The notes below the pieces were generated by a model that saw nothing but the letters and a program-made list of their open reading frames with translations, was not told the DNA's origin and did no database searches. 64,000 nt of DNA from Pseudisothecium myosuroides (taxonomy: Eukaryota; Streptophyta; Bryopsida; Hypnales; Lembophyllaceae). A program made the position numbers and the translations under genes. How positions within the stretch are numbered: position 1 is the first letter of the stretch; the number at the start of each line of letters is the position of its first letter. Positions 47,589-59,516 of the stretch are shown here, one piece after another. The DNA lies in assembly GCA_951799445.1 (NCBI GenBank), contig OX637295.1, positions 6,944,001-7,008,000 of the forward strand, in the 5' to 3' direction.

Positions 47589-48490
47589 TTGACATATCAA
47601 GTTAAGCGAATTAATGGCAATTCCGTTAAATACTTTGGCACGGTTGAAGACGCGGAGCCTGAAACCAAAATCTATACCTCTGCCCTAGTTTGTGGCCTGA
47701 AATTAGACCTTTGTGAAGATATATATCACAATTTTTGGTTTGTAAGCTCTAGTATCAGTCTACTACCTTGCTCCGCATGTGCTCATGTGCTCGGCATGTG
47801 CTTGGTCCTCCTGTTGCTTGCTTGCGTTTTCCTTGCTTGCAGGGATGATTGCAGACGTTCACACTTCTCTAGCAGCAGTACAACGAGGTAAGTGATCCAC
47901 CAATATTAACTGGAACAGCACTAAAGAGATGGAGAATACATGATTCAATTGAACATCATTCATTATATTCGATCAGCGGACACATCACTCCACCAACACT
48001 CTCCGGATCAGTCTCCTCCGTCGATTGAGTGCATGCACTTTTTGATCTTTCGCATTCTCATGGGCATGTTCAATTAATTCGCACCTTTCATCGCAATCAA
48101 CTTTCGTTGAAACACTGCATACATGGACGTTACCCAATTGCTAGTCTCTTACTAGCAAGAATAAAGCTAGCTAGCTGGAGTGTAAGCAAGTACGTAGCTT
48201 GCAATGGTACGTAAGAGCCGCCTATTTGTACATATGCAAGCTGCGCTGTCGGCCTGCAGCTGCTGTACACATCACTCTCTGTGACTCTGAAAATTTCTTC
48301 CAACTTGCGCAGCAGAGCACTAGAGCGTACACACGATGCAAACACTCATGTGCATAAATCATTAATCTAGGTAGAGGTTCCAAGTCAGTCCATGAAACTC
48401 GACCTCTAGCTCCCAAGTCTCGTGAAGGAGCTTACATATGATTGTACTGATTCTCCGTTACTTACGGACAGTACTCTGATAATTATGCGT
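47589..48490 (+). promoter_or_regulatory. 5' flank of the intact MFS gene (duplicate copy 2)
   Basis: It is the region immediately upstream of the transporter and a diverged copy of 45046-45700. It probably holds promoter and leader, but no TATA box or start site was fixed. Conservation of several short blocks between the two copies marks candidate regulatory segments. Confidence 0.45.
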
Positions 48491-48614
48491 ACGAACTTCG
48501 TGGTTTGAATTGATTATTAGACAAGCCCCAAATCCTCATGGCCCTGGTGAGCTAGCTGCCGTATCCCAGCTAGCTCCCAGTGCCACACTCTCCTGGCTTG
48601 CCATTAGTTTATCG

Positions 48615-50423
48615 ATGGCAGCTTCAATTTCGAATTCCAAGGGCTCCGACAAGTTGCTGCAAGTGCTCCAAGGCCGGTGGTTCATCCTCGCTGTGGGCAT
48701 TATCGTGCTCATTGTCGGCTCCGGCCCTTACGCGTTCAGCTTGTATAGCCAGAAGCTGAAGTCGGCTCTGCATATCAACCAAGAGCATCTGAACCTTATC
48801 GCCAGTTTCAAGGACCTCGGCGCCACCTTCGGATTGCCCGCTGGGCTGTTGTATGATTACTGGTCACCTGGAGGGGTGCTCTTTCTTGGCGCTGTGGAGA
48901 CTGCGGGTGGTTACTCTCTGGCATGGCTGGCGGTCACTGGAAAGCTGGCTCCCTCGCTATGGCAGATGTGTTTGTTTTTGCTCATTGCAGCGAATGCGCA
49001 CGCTATGCTGAACGTGGTGGTGACGGTGCACGGCGTGCACCTCTTCCCCGCCAGCAAGGGCACGATCGTCGGGCTGCTCAAGGGGTACGTCGCCATCGGT
49101 GGCGCCATTCTCATTCAAATCTACACGACATTGTTCGGAAACGGCCACCCGGAGAGTTTTATTCTAATGTTGGTGTGGCTGCCGTCGTCCGTGGCGTTGC
49201 TGTCGATACTTGTCATCCGGCCCATGTCGCCGTTTCGAGGCATTCCTGATGCGAAGTATATCTACTGGTTGCTGGCGCTTGGGTTCGTGCTTGCGTTTTA
49301 CTTGATGGGGGTGAGCGTGACGCAAAACTTGCTCAAGGTGAGTGTAAGCAGTGAGAAGGTCATTGGGGCTGTATTGATGGGTCTTATGTTCTTTCCTCTT
49401 GGTATTATCACCTACAAGTCTGAAATTTATGGTAAGCGAAGTGGGGAAGGTGGACGAGTCACAACAGAGATTGCACAAGGCCGAACAAGACCGTTGACAG
49501 AGATGGCACAAGACCACCATGAACACTTCGAAAACAGAGAATGCCATGGTAATGCAAAGTCCCCACCGCCGAAAGAGTCGAATTTGCACTTGGAAGACGT
49601 CGAAGCTCTGTCGATTGAGCAAACCTCCAAGGCAAGCTTGCCCAAGTCATGGCCGAGGAAAGGCGAAGACCACACGATCTGGCAAGCATACAGAACACTG
49701 GATTTCTGGCTCCTCTTCACCGCAACCACCTTCTGCATCGGCTCCGGCCTCGCCGTCACCGACAACATGGGTCAGCTCGGTCTCTCTCTCGGCTACGCCT
49801 CCACCAACGTCAAGACCTTCGTCTCCCTCGTGAGCATTTGGGGCGCCATTGGCCGCTGGGTGGGCGGCTTCACAGGCGACGTTCTTCTCCGCCACTACGG
49901 ATTCTCCCGCACGCTTTTCCTTGCTCTCATAATGACGCTCATGGCTATGGCGATTCTGCTCATCGCCATGGCCATCCCCGGATGCCTCTACTTCGGCTCC
50001 ATCTTTTTAGGGCTCGCCTTCGGAGCCCAGTCCCCCTTGTACGCTACCATCGTCGCGGATATCTTCGGGCTGAAGTACTACGCCACTCTGTACGGCAGCA
50101 TTAATATGGCCAGCGCCGTGGGGATGTACGCCTTGTCCGTTCCCGTAGTGGGTAAATTCTACGACGCGGAAGCACGGGTGCAGAACCACGGTGTCCATGC
50201 ATTATCGTGTCTGGGAGCGTCTTGTTTTCGTCGCTCGCTGCTGATTCTCGTGGGAGTGACGCTTGGGGCCGCTCTGTGCGCTGCGGTGCTGTGGTTGAGG
50301 ACGCGAAACTTGTACAGAGAAGTCCATGAGGAGTATCAAAGGGTGAGGAGGCAGGGACAGGCCAACTCTAACGATGAGAGGAAAGACATTGCAGAAGCAG
50401 AGATTGCGAAAAATGGATTTTAG
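48615..50423 (+). CDS. Nodulin-like MFS transporter, intronless, 602 aa
   Basis: A multi-pass membrane protein of the major facilitator superfamily with an N-terminal nodulin-like domain; substrates are known for few members. From the chosen Met, residues about 17-270 hold the nodulin-like half (WFILAVGIIVLIVGSGPYAF, SFKDLGATFGLPAGLLYD, GLLKGYVAIGGAILIQIYTT). A hydrophilic loop of about 90 residues precedes the second half (TLDFWLLFTATTFCIGSGLA, ISIWGAIGRWVGGF-type motif, CLYFGSIFLGLAFGAQSPLY, FGLKYYATLYGSINMAS). The last helix is near ALCAAVLWLRTR, followed by a charged tail. The start at 48615 (MAASIS) is preferred because the 35 upstream residues from 48510 are not family-like. It is GC-rich against AT-rich surroundings. 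It has no intron, while the pseudogene at 43-44.6 kb may have one. Confidence 0.88.
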   Translation: MAASISNSKGSDKLLQVLQGRWFILAVGIIVLIVGSGPYAFSLYSQKLKSALHINQEHLNLIASFKDLGATFGLPAGLLYDYWSPGGVLFLGAVETAGGYSLAWLAVTGKLAPSLWQMCLFLLIAANAHAMLNVVVTVHGVHLFPASKGTIVGLLKGYVAIGGAILIQIYTTLFGNGHPESFILMLVWLPSSVALLSILVIRPMSPFRGIPDAKYIYWLLALGFVLAFYLMGVSVTQNLLKVSVSSEKVIGAVLMGLMFFPLGIITYKSEIYGKRSGEGGRVTTEIAQGRTRPLTEMAQDHHEHFENRECHGNAKSPPPKESNLHLEDVEALSIEQTSKASLPKSWPRKGEDHTIWQAYRTLDFWLLFTATTFCIGSGLAVTDNMGQLGLSLGYASTNVKTFVSLVSIWGAIGRWVGGFTGDVLLRHYGFSRTLFLALIMTLMAMAILLIAMAIPGCLYFGSIFLGLAFGAQSPLYATIVADIFGLKYYATLYGSINMASAVGMYALSVPVVGKFYDAEARVQNHGVHALSCLGASCFRRSLLILVGVTLGAALCAAVLWLRTRNLYREVHEEYQRVRRQGQANSNDERKDIAEAEIAKNGF

Positions 50424-51139
50424 GTCGAAGTGGATTTTAGGCCGAAAGTGTGCTATCATAGTGTATCATAGTGCTATCATATGTGTATCATAGTGGAGAT
50501 GTCAGTAGTGCCTGTAATCTGCGCTGCGAGATTTCACAGTTTTTCTTTCAGAATGTGCCCCCGTGCAAGTCTGCGTCGCTGCTGTGCGTTGAATTTTCAA
50601 AGCATTCATTCGAACAGAATCACCTCTGCTTCGGAACTGAAACGCACTTTCACAATCCCTGGTAAGAGTGTTAAAGAAATAGAGTTCGGAAGTTTCCCAT
50701 AATTTTCCAGATTTTTATTCTCAAAACATAATTACTACAAATTTTTTTGCTGAAGATTCTATTCAACCTTGCCATATAGACCTCCCTATTCCTAATTAAG
50801 GGTTGGTTGCAAATTTACCAAGGGTTGGTTGCAATTTAGAGAGTCTTGTAGCCAATCATGATGCGCCACAATTATGTTGGGAACCATGCCGTAATTAGTG
50901 ACTCTTCGTCTCTTGCTGAGCGGAAAGAGAACAGCTTATATAGCAAAAATAGGTGCCTGGTCGGAAAGGGACCGACTCCATTAGAGCCCGTGATTTTTGT
51001 TGTGAGATTTCATTGTTTTTATTCCAAAGTTGTGGCCTTGCACGATTCTATAACCTAAATTTTGTTTCCAAAATACATTCCCTTGGTATAAGGTAAAGGT
51101 ACCAGTACCCGATCATTTAAGTGAGTTTGCATCAGATCG

Positions 51140-51480
51140 TGAGCAGTATAAGGTGGGGGAAGTTATTCTCATGTAGGAAAATAAGAAATATGAGGATTGC
51201 AAATTTTTCATAATTTTATTCTCCAAATTGAAATTACTATGAATTTTGGGAGCTAGAAAGTACTTATAACCCATAGCCAATGTCTAGACTTTTCCAAATC
51301 CATTGTTTTAAGAACTACTTTCCCACTCACTACTTCCTACTTTCTTGCTCACTACTTCAAGACATATGTCATGACTTTATTAGTCCCAACCTTTGAATGG
51401 CCAAAAAAAGATATTCCAAGCTTTGGTTGGAAATAGTACTTTGGTTGGAAATACCTAGTGCTTTGGTTGGATACGAATTT
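51140..51480 (+). repeat. Dispersed repeat R, copy 3
   Basis: It is parallel to 11620-11990 (GTGAGCAGTATAAGGTGG, AAGAAATATGAGGATTGC, AAGAACTACTTTCCCACTCA, CATATGTCATGACTTTATTA). Together with copies 1 and 2 it defines the family. Confidence 0.6.
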
Positions 51481-51581
51481 TGGTTGACAATAGGTACTCC
51501 TACCATAGTTTTCTACCAAAAGCACTTTCTTTGACTCCTATGTTATGGATTTAGTGTAGATTTAAGGTAGGAGGTCCTCAA

Positions 51582-52805
51582 CCCTTTAAGAACCAAAGTC
51601 CCCTCGGGGGACTTTTGGGATTTCGGGCAGGCTCTTGTGACCTCAAACTTTGACCTGATTTTTTGAAACTTTTTTTGAAGATAGGAAATATTGATAGCTT
51701 TCTAAAAGTATAATTTTTTTTTCCAATTGGTACCCAGGAGCAAAAGTTATGCCACCCTAAGTCAAAAAATTTGTTCACCGGGTAGGAAAAAAAACCCTAC
51801 AAAAAATGAAATTTTTAATTTTTAATTTTTTCCTAAAAGATTATGTTTTTTTCTACATTTGAAGCTTTGATTCATTCTATTTGGACTCAAAATGAGAAAG
51901 TTATGAGCAATCTTGTTTTTTGGGCAGTCTAAGGATCTTCTTCAAAAAACAACTTACAGAATTCATTTTTGAATGCAATTTTCAATTTTTTTTCAATTTT
52001 CTTTTACAAGGTTAAGTTTGTATGCAAGAACAATCCCACCGTTGGGATTATGTTATTTTTTCCACCTAAGAGGTATTAACAATTTAGTGTTTTGTTCAAT
52101 TTTGGACCTACTTCTACTTAACAATTTTTTTATATGTAAAAATCAAGTTTTGACATTCTAAATTTTTTTTTCTTGACTCTCAGCTCAAATGTTCAACATG
52201 ATTTTTTTTTAACTTTATGGTGTGTATGCAAAAAAAATCCACAAATGGCCATCAAAGTCATCTGAAATTGCAGGCCACAGTTCAAAAAAACTTCTTTTTC
52301 CAACTTCAAATGCTAATATCTTCCAACCCATACGGTCAAACTTCATAAAAATTTTACCACATAATCTGAGACAAGTGAAGTATAAGATCCTACGGTTAGA
52401 TTCAAATTTTATTTATTTATTTAGGGAGTGATTGCAACAGAAATGGCAGTTTTCAAGGGTTTCGGAGATGGCCAATTTCATTAAAATGGCAGTATTCCGC
52501 TAATTTGGCACTTTTAGCAGTTCAGACCGCCCAATCTGAATTGTTTTTCTGTCCCAGAATCTATACTTGTGCTAGATTTTTGAAATCTACATCTATCCTA
52601 GATATTTGAAATCTATACCAATCCTAGTTTTTTCAGACTGTGGTTTGATATCTATGTTAGTCCTAGATTTTTGAAATCTAAAACTGCCCTAGATGTTAGC
52701 AATGTATAGATGTCCTAGATGTCAGGGTGTGAAAATGGCACATGGAATACCGCCATTTTAATGAAATTTGCCATGGAGCTAGAAAATGCCTTTGTCCTTT
52801 AGGGA
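51582..52805. mobile_element. PiggyBac-type MITE, copy E (carries MITE T)
   Basis: It is flanked by TCAA (51578-51581) and TTAA (52806-52809). It starts CCCTTTAAGAACCAAAGTCC and ends TTTGTCCTTTAGGGA. The interior follows copy A in the same direction. A family-T MITE (52468-52774) interrupts it near the right end. No ORF. Confidence 0.75.
52468..52774. mobile_element. MITE family T, copy 3, with 4-bp duplication
   Basis: The ends are ATGGCCAATTTCATTAAAAT and ATTTTAATGAAATTTGCCAT, flanked by GGAG at 52464-52467 and 52775-52778. The interior repeats GAAATCTAYA...CCTAGAT several times, which makes this copy longer than the other two. Confidence 0.75.
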
Positions 52806-53769
52806 TTAAATCAAATGGGTTTTTAATGTGTCCCCTATCTAGGAATGAGTGACATATTCCTTAAAATATCTATTATTGTCATTGGTGAAGCAAGGAGGTG
52901 ATATATGAACTTCCTACCTTAAACGCTTGACATATTAGAAACTATAAAACTATGTAAAACTACATAGTTCTATGCATGTGTTTCTATTGATCTAGAAGTA
53001 GAGATCTTTTTCATATTTTGATCATCTTCTAGATGTACAACCAATACTGTTCGTAATTGTCAAAGACGGAAATCTTACTCAATCTCTAAAGTATAAAGGC
53101 TATTGTTTGTAATTGTTGAAGACAAAAATCTTATTGAACCCTTAAAATTTAGAGGCCATTTTTTTTGTCAAAATCCACTCAAAATCCACACAAAATTGGC
53201 ATTTTAAATGCAAACAACAAAAATTTAACATTTGTTTTTTTTGGATAACACATCCAACCATAGTCTTAAAGAAATTTCAACATTTGACCATATCAATTAC
53301 AAGATATAAGTGAGGAAAACAAGTTTCTCTTGTTCCTAGCTTGACTACATTTTAAGGCTTTGAATCCACTTAACTTAAGATTTTTGTACTACAAATTGTG
53401 AATTTTTATTTTTTTGTGTTGAAGAATTGAACTGAGAGTTTGGAAACTTAAAAATATATATATGTATGTATGTAATTTTAATTCTTTAAAAAAATTGTTA
53501 ACTCAAAGTAGGTACAAGATAGATGGAAAAACTAAATTGTTGCCATAGTTCATTGAAAATATACAGAATATACTAATTACAACAGTAAGATTTTCTGAAA
53601 AGAAAACTAAACCATTTTCAACTTTCCTTTTTGAACAAATTGTTAAAATTGAGTTAAAAAATGGATCTAATATATTATTATTTTTCAAACCAAAGCTTCA
53701 TAATTTTTACACTACTTATTCAAATAGAACAAATCAAATCTTTCCACATAGACAAAAATATAATCTATA

Positions 53770-54508
53770 GGTCGTTGCAAGAAACACCGTCAGTTTTTGT
53801 TCCACTTTGGCGTTTTTGGCTAGTACTCCCAGTACTATGAGCTTTTTGCATATTAATTTTTTTAAATAAAATAAAATAAGGATTATTAGTATAGTACTAT
53901 AAATAGCATATCACAGAAATTTCAGACCTAAAAAAAATCTGAGTCAAAAGTTATTCACAAAAGAAAAAAGCTGAAAATTTGAAGAAAATACATACTCTAA
54001 CGTTTAAATTTGTAAAAAATAGAAAAAACCATTTTCAAAGAAACTAAAAATATAACATTTGGGAAGACTTCATGATGAAGAGATTTGAATAAAAAAAATT
54101 ATCTTGAAACCATCTTTATTGTTTAGAACTGCGCGCGCAAGGGAGCCTTCTTTGCAAGGACGTGGAGGACATAAAATAAATTATTTTTTAATTCCCCTTG
54201 GTAGAAACATGAGTTCCTACTACGCAAATAGACCATAGAAATTTCAGCTCTAAATCATTAAATTTGGGGACTCCATAGTACTCAAAACCCCTAAAACGCA
54301 AAACGTGACATATTAGTTTAATTGATTTTTAAATATAAGATGATTTGTTTTAATTTCTGAAAAATATGAGATATAAATACACTCAAGATATGCATCTCCA
54401 ATAAAAATCTCAAATTCATGCAAGTCAAGCTTAAAAAGTTATTGCAAAAGAAAGATTCGAAACTCCATTTGTGACACATACCCAGTACCGGTGTTTCTTG
54501 CAATGACC
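53770..54508. mobile_element. Foldback element U, copy 1
   Basis: Inverted ends GGTCGTTGCAAGAAACACCG and CGGTGTTTCTTGCAATGACC. The interior shares TTTGCAAGGACGTGGAGGACAT with copy 2 at 57193-58258. The flanks TATA/TACA suggest an imperfect 4-bp duplication. No ORF. Confidence 0.7.
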
Positions 54509-54604
54509 CCTACATTAAGTAATTTTTTTTTTTTCAATTTTTTTTTTCGTGCCCACCCTCGCTTGTTTTGGACTTATTATGGCATAACTTTTGCTCCTGG
54601 GCAC

Positions 54605-54924
54605 TGTGACAGCATTTCTACTCTAGGCAGTCACAACCATACTTTTCCAGAATTGTGTATCAGTATCTCCGTAAAACAATGCGACTCATCTCATGACTAA
54701 ACTCGAGACCACCATTTGCTTCCATAAATCAGTATCCATTTATTCATATTAAACTGTTTATAAGTGATTGTTTCATGAGCCATGTCTTGCTTATCACTCC
54801 TCTCTCCTAACGGCAGTTGCTTTGCTAGCCAGTTACACCAGACGGTTGCGCTCCACCGTCCACCAACTGCCTTCTCTCCGTTGATATTCGCCACAGAAGA
54901 ATAAGTTACTTTTTGGCTATAACA
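54605..54924 (-). repeat. 3' LTR of the gypsy element
   Basis: 320 bp, TG...CA termini. The GCAC target duplication precedes it on the plus strand. It is nearly identical to the 5' LTR outside that copy's insertion. Confidence 0.9.
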
Positions 54925-56344
54925 TCTCCACCACTCTCGGGCTTGATTCCCGAATGTGATCATGACCGAGAGTATTCTCCTTCTTTCGCTGGTGATAACT
55001 CTTTAATTTTGAGCCGTTGACGTGTTTATCCAACAAATCGCCGTCCATCGTGCTCAACTTGTACGATCCGTTATCATATTGCTCTGCAATACGGTAGGGT
55101 CCCTTCCAACGAGGCAGAAACTTCCTTCCCAATTGCTTAGCTAACCAACTGTCCACTAGCATTACTAATTCACCAATTGGAAACGATTTAAGTTTACCTC
55201 TCTTGTCGTGCCCCACTTTCCTGCGTTGTTGCACCAGTTCATTCTTTTGCAGAGCAGACCCTCGATCTTCGTCTAAGGCCTCTAGCACAGCTAACCTAGC
55301 TGCAATTTGTTCCCGTTCACCCAACCCATGTTGTAACGCCGTCCTCAGGGAAGGTATTTTGTATTCTATTGGAATCACTGCTTTATATCCAAATGCTAAG
55401 TGGAATGGGGTAAATCCAGTTGTTATTTTGTAGGCCGTCCGATACGCCCACAAGGCCTCGTCTAGATGTTGATCCCAAGCTCGTCGGTTCTCCAGCACTA
55501 CTTTACTCAGGATGTTGCATAAAAGCCCATTCGTTTTCTCCACGAGCCCATTCGCCTGAGGATAATAGGAACTCGCTCTTCTATGCTTAACTGACAACCT
55601 CTGGAGTAGATCCGTCACCAGGCCGCAAACAAAATGCGAGCCTTTGTCTGTCACTATCTCTAAAGGGCATCCATACCGGCAAACAATGTGAGTGAACATA
55701 AAATCCGCGGCCGTTTCTTGAATACACCTTTTCACTGCCATTGCCTTGGCCCATTTAGTCATGTAATCTGTGGCAACTATAATATACCGGTTCTGTCGGG
55801 AAGAAGTTGGTAAAGGATCCACGAAGTCGACGCCCCATTTCTCAAAAGCACCGGTCGGGAGGATGGGATGCAACTCGGTGTGAGGCTTGATTCTCTTCCC
55901 GTAGGCTTGACACGCCTCGCAGGTTTTGCAAAACTCCGCACTATCTTTAAATAGAGCTGGCCAATAGTATCCTGCCATGAGGATCTTTCAAGCCGTGGTG
56001 TCTGCTGCGAAATGGCCACCACAGGCACCTTCATGGCATTGTTGTAACACGTGTGCCGCTTCCTCCCTTTCGATAACTCTACGTAAAACCGAATCTTTGC
56101 CCATGCGGTATAATTTATCATTTATTAGTGTATATGGAATGCTCTTCTTCTGTAGGCTTCTTCTCTTTGCCATGTTAAACCCATCTGGCACCTTCTGATG
56201 AATCAAGTAGAATCGGATGTCATCATAAAGGCTACTTTGGTTGGTTACCTCTTCGTTCACAGCGTAGCAATCGGCATCTCCCGAGAGTACACCTTCGTCT
56301 TCGAATGTATGTTGTCCAAGTTGTAGCAGAACATCAGACTGCAA
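54917..56344 (-). pseudogene. Integrase region of the gypsy element (stop inside)
   Basis: One frame interrupted by TGA at 55990-55988. The zinc-binding module has paired His (CHEGACGGH) and then CKTCEAC. The stop lies between them where relatives have Arg (CGA to TGA is a typical methyl-C change). The catalytic triad is intact: Asp in VDFVDPL, Asp in TDKGSHF and Glu in NGLVEKTN, with 35 residues between the last two. A C-terminal WKGPYRIAEQYDNGSYKL module follows. There is no chromodomain before the stop at 54917-54919, which overlaps the LTR edge. Residues ahead of the zinc module belong to the tether after RNase H. Confidence 0.88.
54925..54938 (-). promoter_or_regulatory. Polypurine tract of the gypsy element
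   Basis: In element sense GAGAGTGGTGGAGA abuts the 3' LTR. It is purine-rich with two T, as expected for the plus-strand primer. Confidence 0.55.
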
Positions 56345-56358
56345 GCTTCTTTGTCCTT

Positions 56359-57188
56359 TTATACCCTAAAAGTCAGATTATATTGTTGTAGAGCAATTAC
56401 AAACCTAGCGGCTCTTCCTTTGGGTCGCGCCTGATTGATCAAAAGCTTTAATCCCTCGTGTGGACACTGCACTTCAATAGGAAAATTGCTCAACAATAAA
56501 TAGTGGCGAAATTTGGAACATGCGAACAACAAAACAGCACCTAGTCTTTCAGTGTCCGAGTATCTTGATTCATAAGCCGTCAATAGACGGCTGGCATAAT
56601 ACAATGGGTGCGCTCGTCCAACAGTATCATTTTGTATTAATACACAAGCCATTGCCACAAGATCTGCCGAAGGGGTGATGATGAAAGGGCACTCCCAATT
56701 GAGTAGGGACATCATGGGTGCACTTGATAATTTCTCCTTTATATGATCATATGCAGACTGGCACTCTTGTGACCATATAATTTTATCAGTGCCGCTCAAG
56801 AGCTGCGTTATGGGTCTCCCCACACTAGCTAAATTCTCGATGAGTCTAGTGTGGTATGCTATCATTTCCCAAAAATTGCGAAGCTCATGTCTTGTGCGCG
56901 GCGGCCTCATGTCTTTAACTTTCTCCACTTTAGCAGGGTCAAATCTTATACCGTTCTTCCCAACGATGTATCCCAGCAAAGCGGCCTCCTCAAAACCAAA
57001 GTAACATTTTTCAGGCGCAAGGCTTGCTTTATTTTCACATAGGCGTTCGAAGGTAGCTCTTATGTGCCCTATATGCTCTATGCGACGCCCATAAATGCAA
57101 AAGTCGTCAAGGTAAACTCGAACAAATTTACCGAGGTAAGGCTTGAAAATAATATTTTGCACTCTTTGGAAAGTCCCGCCGGCATTAC
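56359..57188 (-). pseudogene. Reverse transcriptase (3' part) and RNase H of the gypsy element
   Basis: This segment continues the RT after the foldback insertion: CNAGGTFQRVQN then VRVYLDDFCIYG with the YLDD catalytic box. The connection domain follows, and then an RNase H with PLYYASRLLTAYESRYSDTE and FACSKFRHYLL. The RNase H Asp usually found in 'TDAS' is replaced (TPSADLVAMA), so activity is doubtful. It ends in TAA at 56361-56359, and the next coding part is in another frame. Confidence 0.85.
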
Positions 57189-57192
57189 ATAG

Positions 57193-58258
57193 GGGTGATT
57201 GTAAGAAAGACCTGTCGATTTTGTCACACTAGAGATGTCTCTTACTACAACTTTTGAATTATCAACTCAATTCTAAAAAAAAAATATAGAAAGTCTAGAA
57301 GTTTTGATTGTAATTGTATCCCTTATTTTTCAAAAAATTTAAAAAATCATTTAATATTTAAAATTCAATTTCTCTAATTTGTCACACTTTCAAGTTTGGA
57401 GGTTTTGAATACTATTGAGTGGTTTAATTTAATGATTTTCAATTGAAATTTCTATGGTACATTCCTATAGTACGCAAACATATCCTTACCAAAGGACATC
57501 TAAAAATATATTATTTTATGTCCTCCACATTTGTAAGAAGAGGCCTCCTTTGCTCGCGCACTTGTGAACAATAGAAATGGTTTTGACCTCATTTTTTTGG
57601 TTGAAATTCATCACTAGGAAGTCCTCCCAAATGGCCAATTTTTAGTTAAAATTTTTTTTTTTTTTCCTATTTATTACAAATTAAAACGTCAAAGTATGTA
57701 TTTTTTGGGACATATTCTTGGACATAGAATTGTGGCAAAAAAATACATACTTTGATGTTTTAATTTGTAATAAATAGGAAAAAAATTTATAAAAAAATGT
57801 GAAATTGGCCATTTGGGAGGACTTCCTAGTGATGAGTTTCAACCAAAAAAATGAGGTCAAAACCATTTCTATTGTTCACAAGTGCGTGAGCAAAAGAGGC
57901 CTCTTTGCACAAACGTGGAGGACATAAACTAATGTATTTTTAGATGTCCTTTGGTAAGAATATGTCTACCTACCATAGAAATGTACCATAGAAATTTCAA
58001 CTGAAAATCATTAATGTAAGTTGCTCAATAGTATTCAAAAACCCTAATTTGAAAGTGTGATAAATTAGAGAAATTGAATTTTAAATATTAAATGATTTTT
58101 TAATTTTTTTGAAAAATAAAGGGTATAATTACAATCAAGATATATAGAAACAGTTTTTTTGTTTTTGGCATTGGATTCATAATTCAAAAGTTATAGCAGA
58201 GAACAACCTTGCTCTGCCAAATGTGACAAAAAACAACAGGTCTTTCTTGCAATCACCC
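57193..58258. mobile_element. Foldback element U, copy 2, inside the RT gene
   Basis: A 1066-bp near-complete inverted repeat with ends GGGTGATTGTAAGAAAGACC and GGTCTTTCTTGCAATCACCC. It is flanked by ATAG at 57189-57192 and 58259-58262. Removing it rejoins the RT motif MPFGL|CNA in frame. The arms are about 500 bp with a loop of about 50 bp near 57700. It is related to 53770-54508. Confidence 0.85.
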
Positions 58259-58274
58259 ATAGACCAAATGGCAT

Positions 58275-59516
58275 TCAGGTAAATGCGTAGGTTCCATACG
58301 GGGTAGTAAACGTGGTCTTGAGTACATCTTTGCTCCACACTACGATCTGATGATAACCAGCGCAACCGTCACATGTTGAAATCATCTCGTGGCCAACGAC
58401 CTCATCCACCATCAGGTCGATGTGTGGCACAGGTTGCGGGTCTTTCTTGGTGACTTTATTGAGTGCCTTGTAGTTAATACAAACCCTCCATTTCCCTCCT
58501 TTCTTTGGGACGATCACTACAGGGCTGATCCACTCTGAATTTACCACTGGAATGATAAATCCCGCCTCCAACAACCTGTCAATCTCGTTCTTCAGGATTG
58601 CCATCCTGTCAGGAGGCATGCGTTGTTGTTTTGCTCTCACTGGCACGGCACCTTCTATGAAGTCGATGTGGTGTTGCTCCACTATGATAGCGGGCAGCTT
58701 TGCGTAGTCGGTGACGAACAAGTCAGAGTATTCCATTATCACTTTCTCAAATTCTGTCCGTTCTCCTTGGGAAAGAGTTGGGCCTAATTTGACTTTATTT
58801 AACAAATTCATGTCGACACTTGCCTTTACGGGTTGCAGCGGCTCTGACACCACCTTTGTTATCACACTTGGAAGAAGGTCAAGTCCAAATACTTCCACCT
58901 CGGTTTCTGTGCTTGCATCGGACTCCTCATCTGAAATTGTGCTGTCCGTCCAACTGGAGTCACTATATATGTCGGAAGAATCTTCTTGCGAGTCGTCTTG
59001 CGAGTCGCCACTTTCGCCGGGGATCACTTTAATTTTTACTCGGTGCTTGGGTCCTATCTTGAGCTGCCCCTTTTCCCAATAATTTACTGCACATACCTTC
59101 TTCAGCCATGGTCTGCCAAGTATCACAGGGTAACCACCAGCTCCTTCTGAAATATCCAATACATGAAAGTCGAGTCGTACTGTAATACCATCGACCGTGA
59201 CTGGGACATTGGCAACTTGTCCCAAGGAACGCATGCTCCTTTGATCAACTGCCTTCAAGCGGATAGTGGAACGATGATCTGGGGAGAGCCCGACCTCTGC
59301 AGTCAGCCAGCTAGCAATGACGTTCACGGCCGCACCTCCATCAAGCATGCACCCCTTTATCAGGGATCCGTTAATTAGCGCCTCTACCTGCGGCGAGTGA
59401 ACATCTTTCCCAGCATCTTTGGGGGTCCATGCGTCGACAGCCGCAACTACTTTCTTGCGACGAGTGGAGATACTGGATCGTAATTCGCGTCTGATGGAAG
59501 GGCACTTGCCGATTAA
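58275..59516 (-). pseudogene. Protease and reverse transcriptase (5' part) of the gypsy element
   Basis: It is open from the TAG at 59519-59517 to the TGA at 58274-58272. The protease active site reads MLDGGAAVNVI (Asp as expected), with GYPVILGRPWL further on. RT begins near VRAKQQRMPPDRMAILKNEI and includes WRVCINYKALNKVT and CDGCAGYHQI, ending TPYGTYAFT before the stop. Relatives have Trp at that stop (TGG to TGA). An acidic Ser/Asp-rich linker separates protease and RT. Confidence 0.88.

Noticed and set aside
45046..48490. Direct duplication that might be two LTRs of an element
   Set aside because: There are no TG...CA ends, no primer-binding site and no gag or pol between them; the block order is only partly kept.
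49647..50104. Long frames on both strands overlapping the MFS gene
   Set aside because: They are by-products of high GC in the real gene; only the plus frame has transporter motifs and membrane segments.
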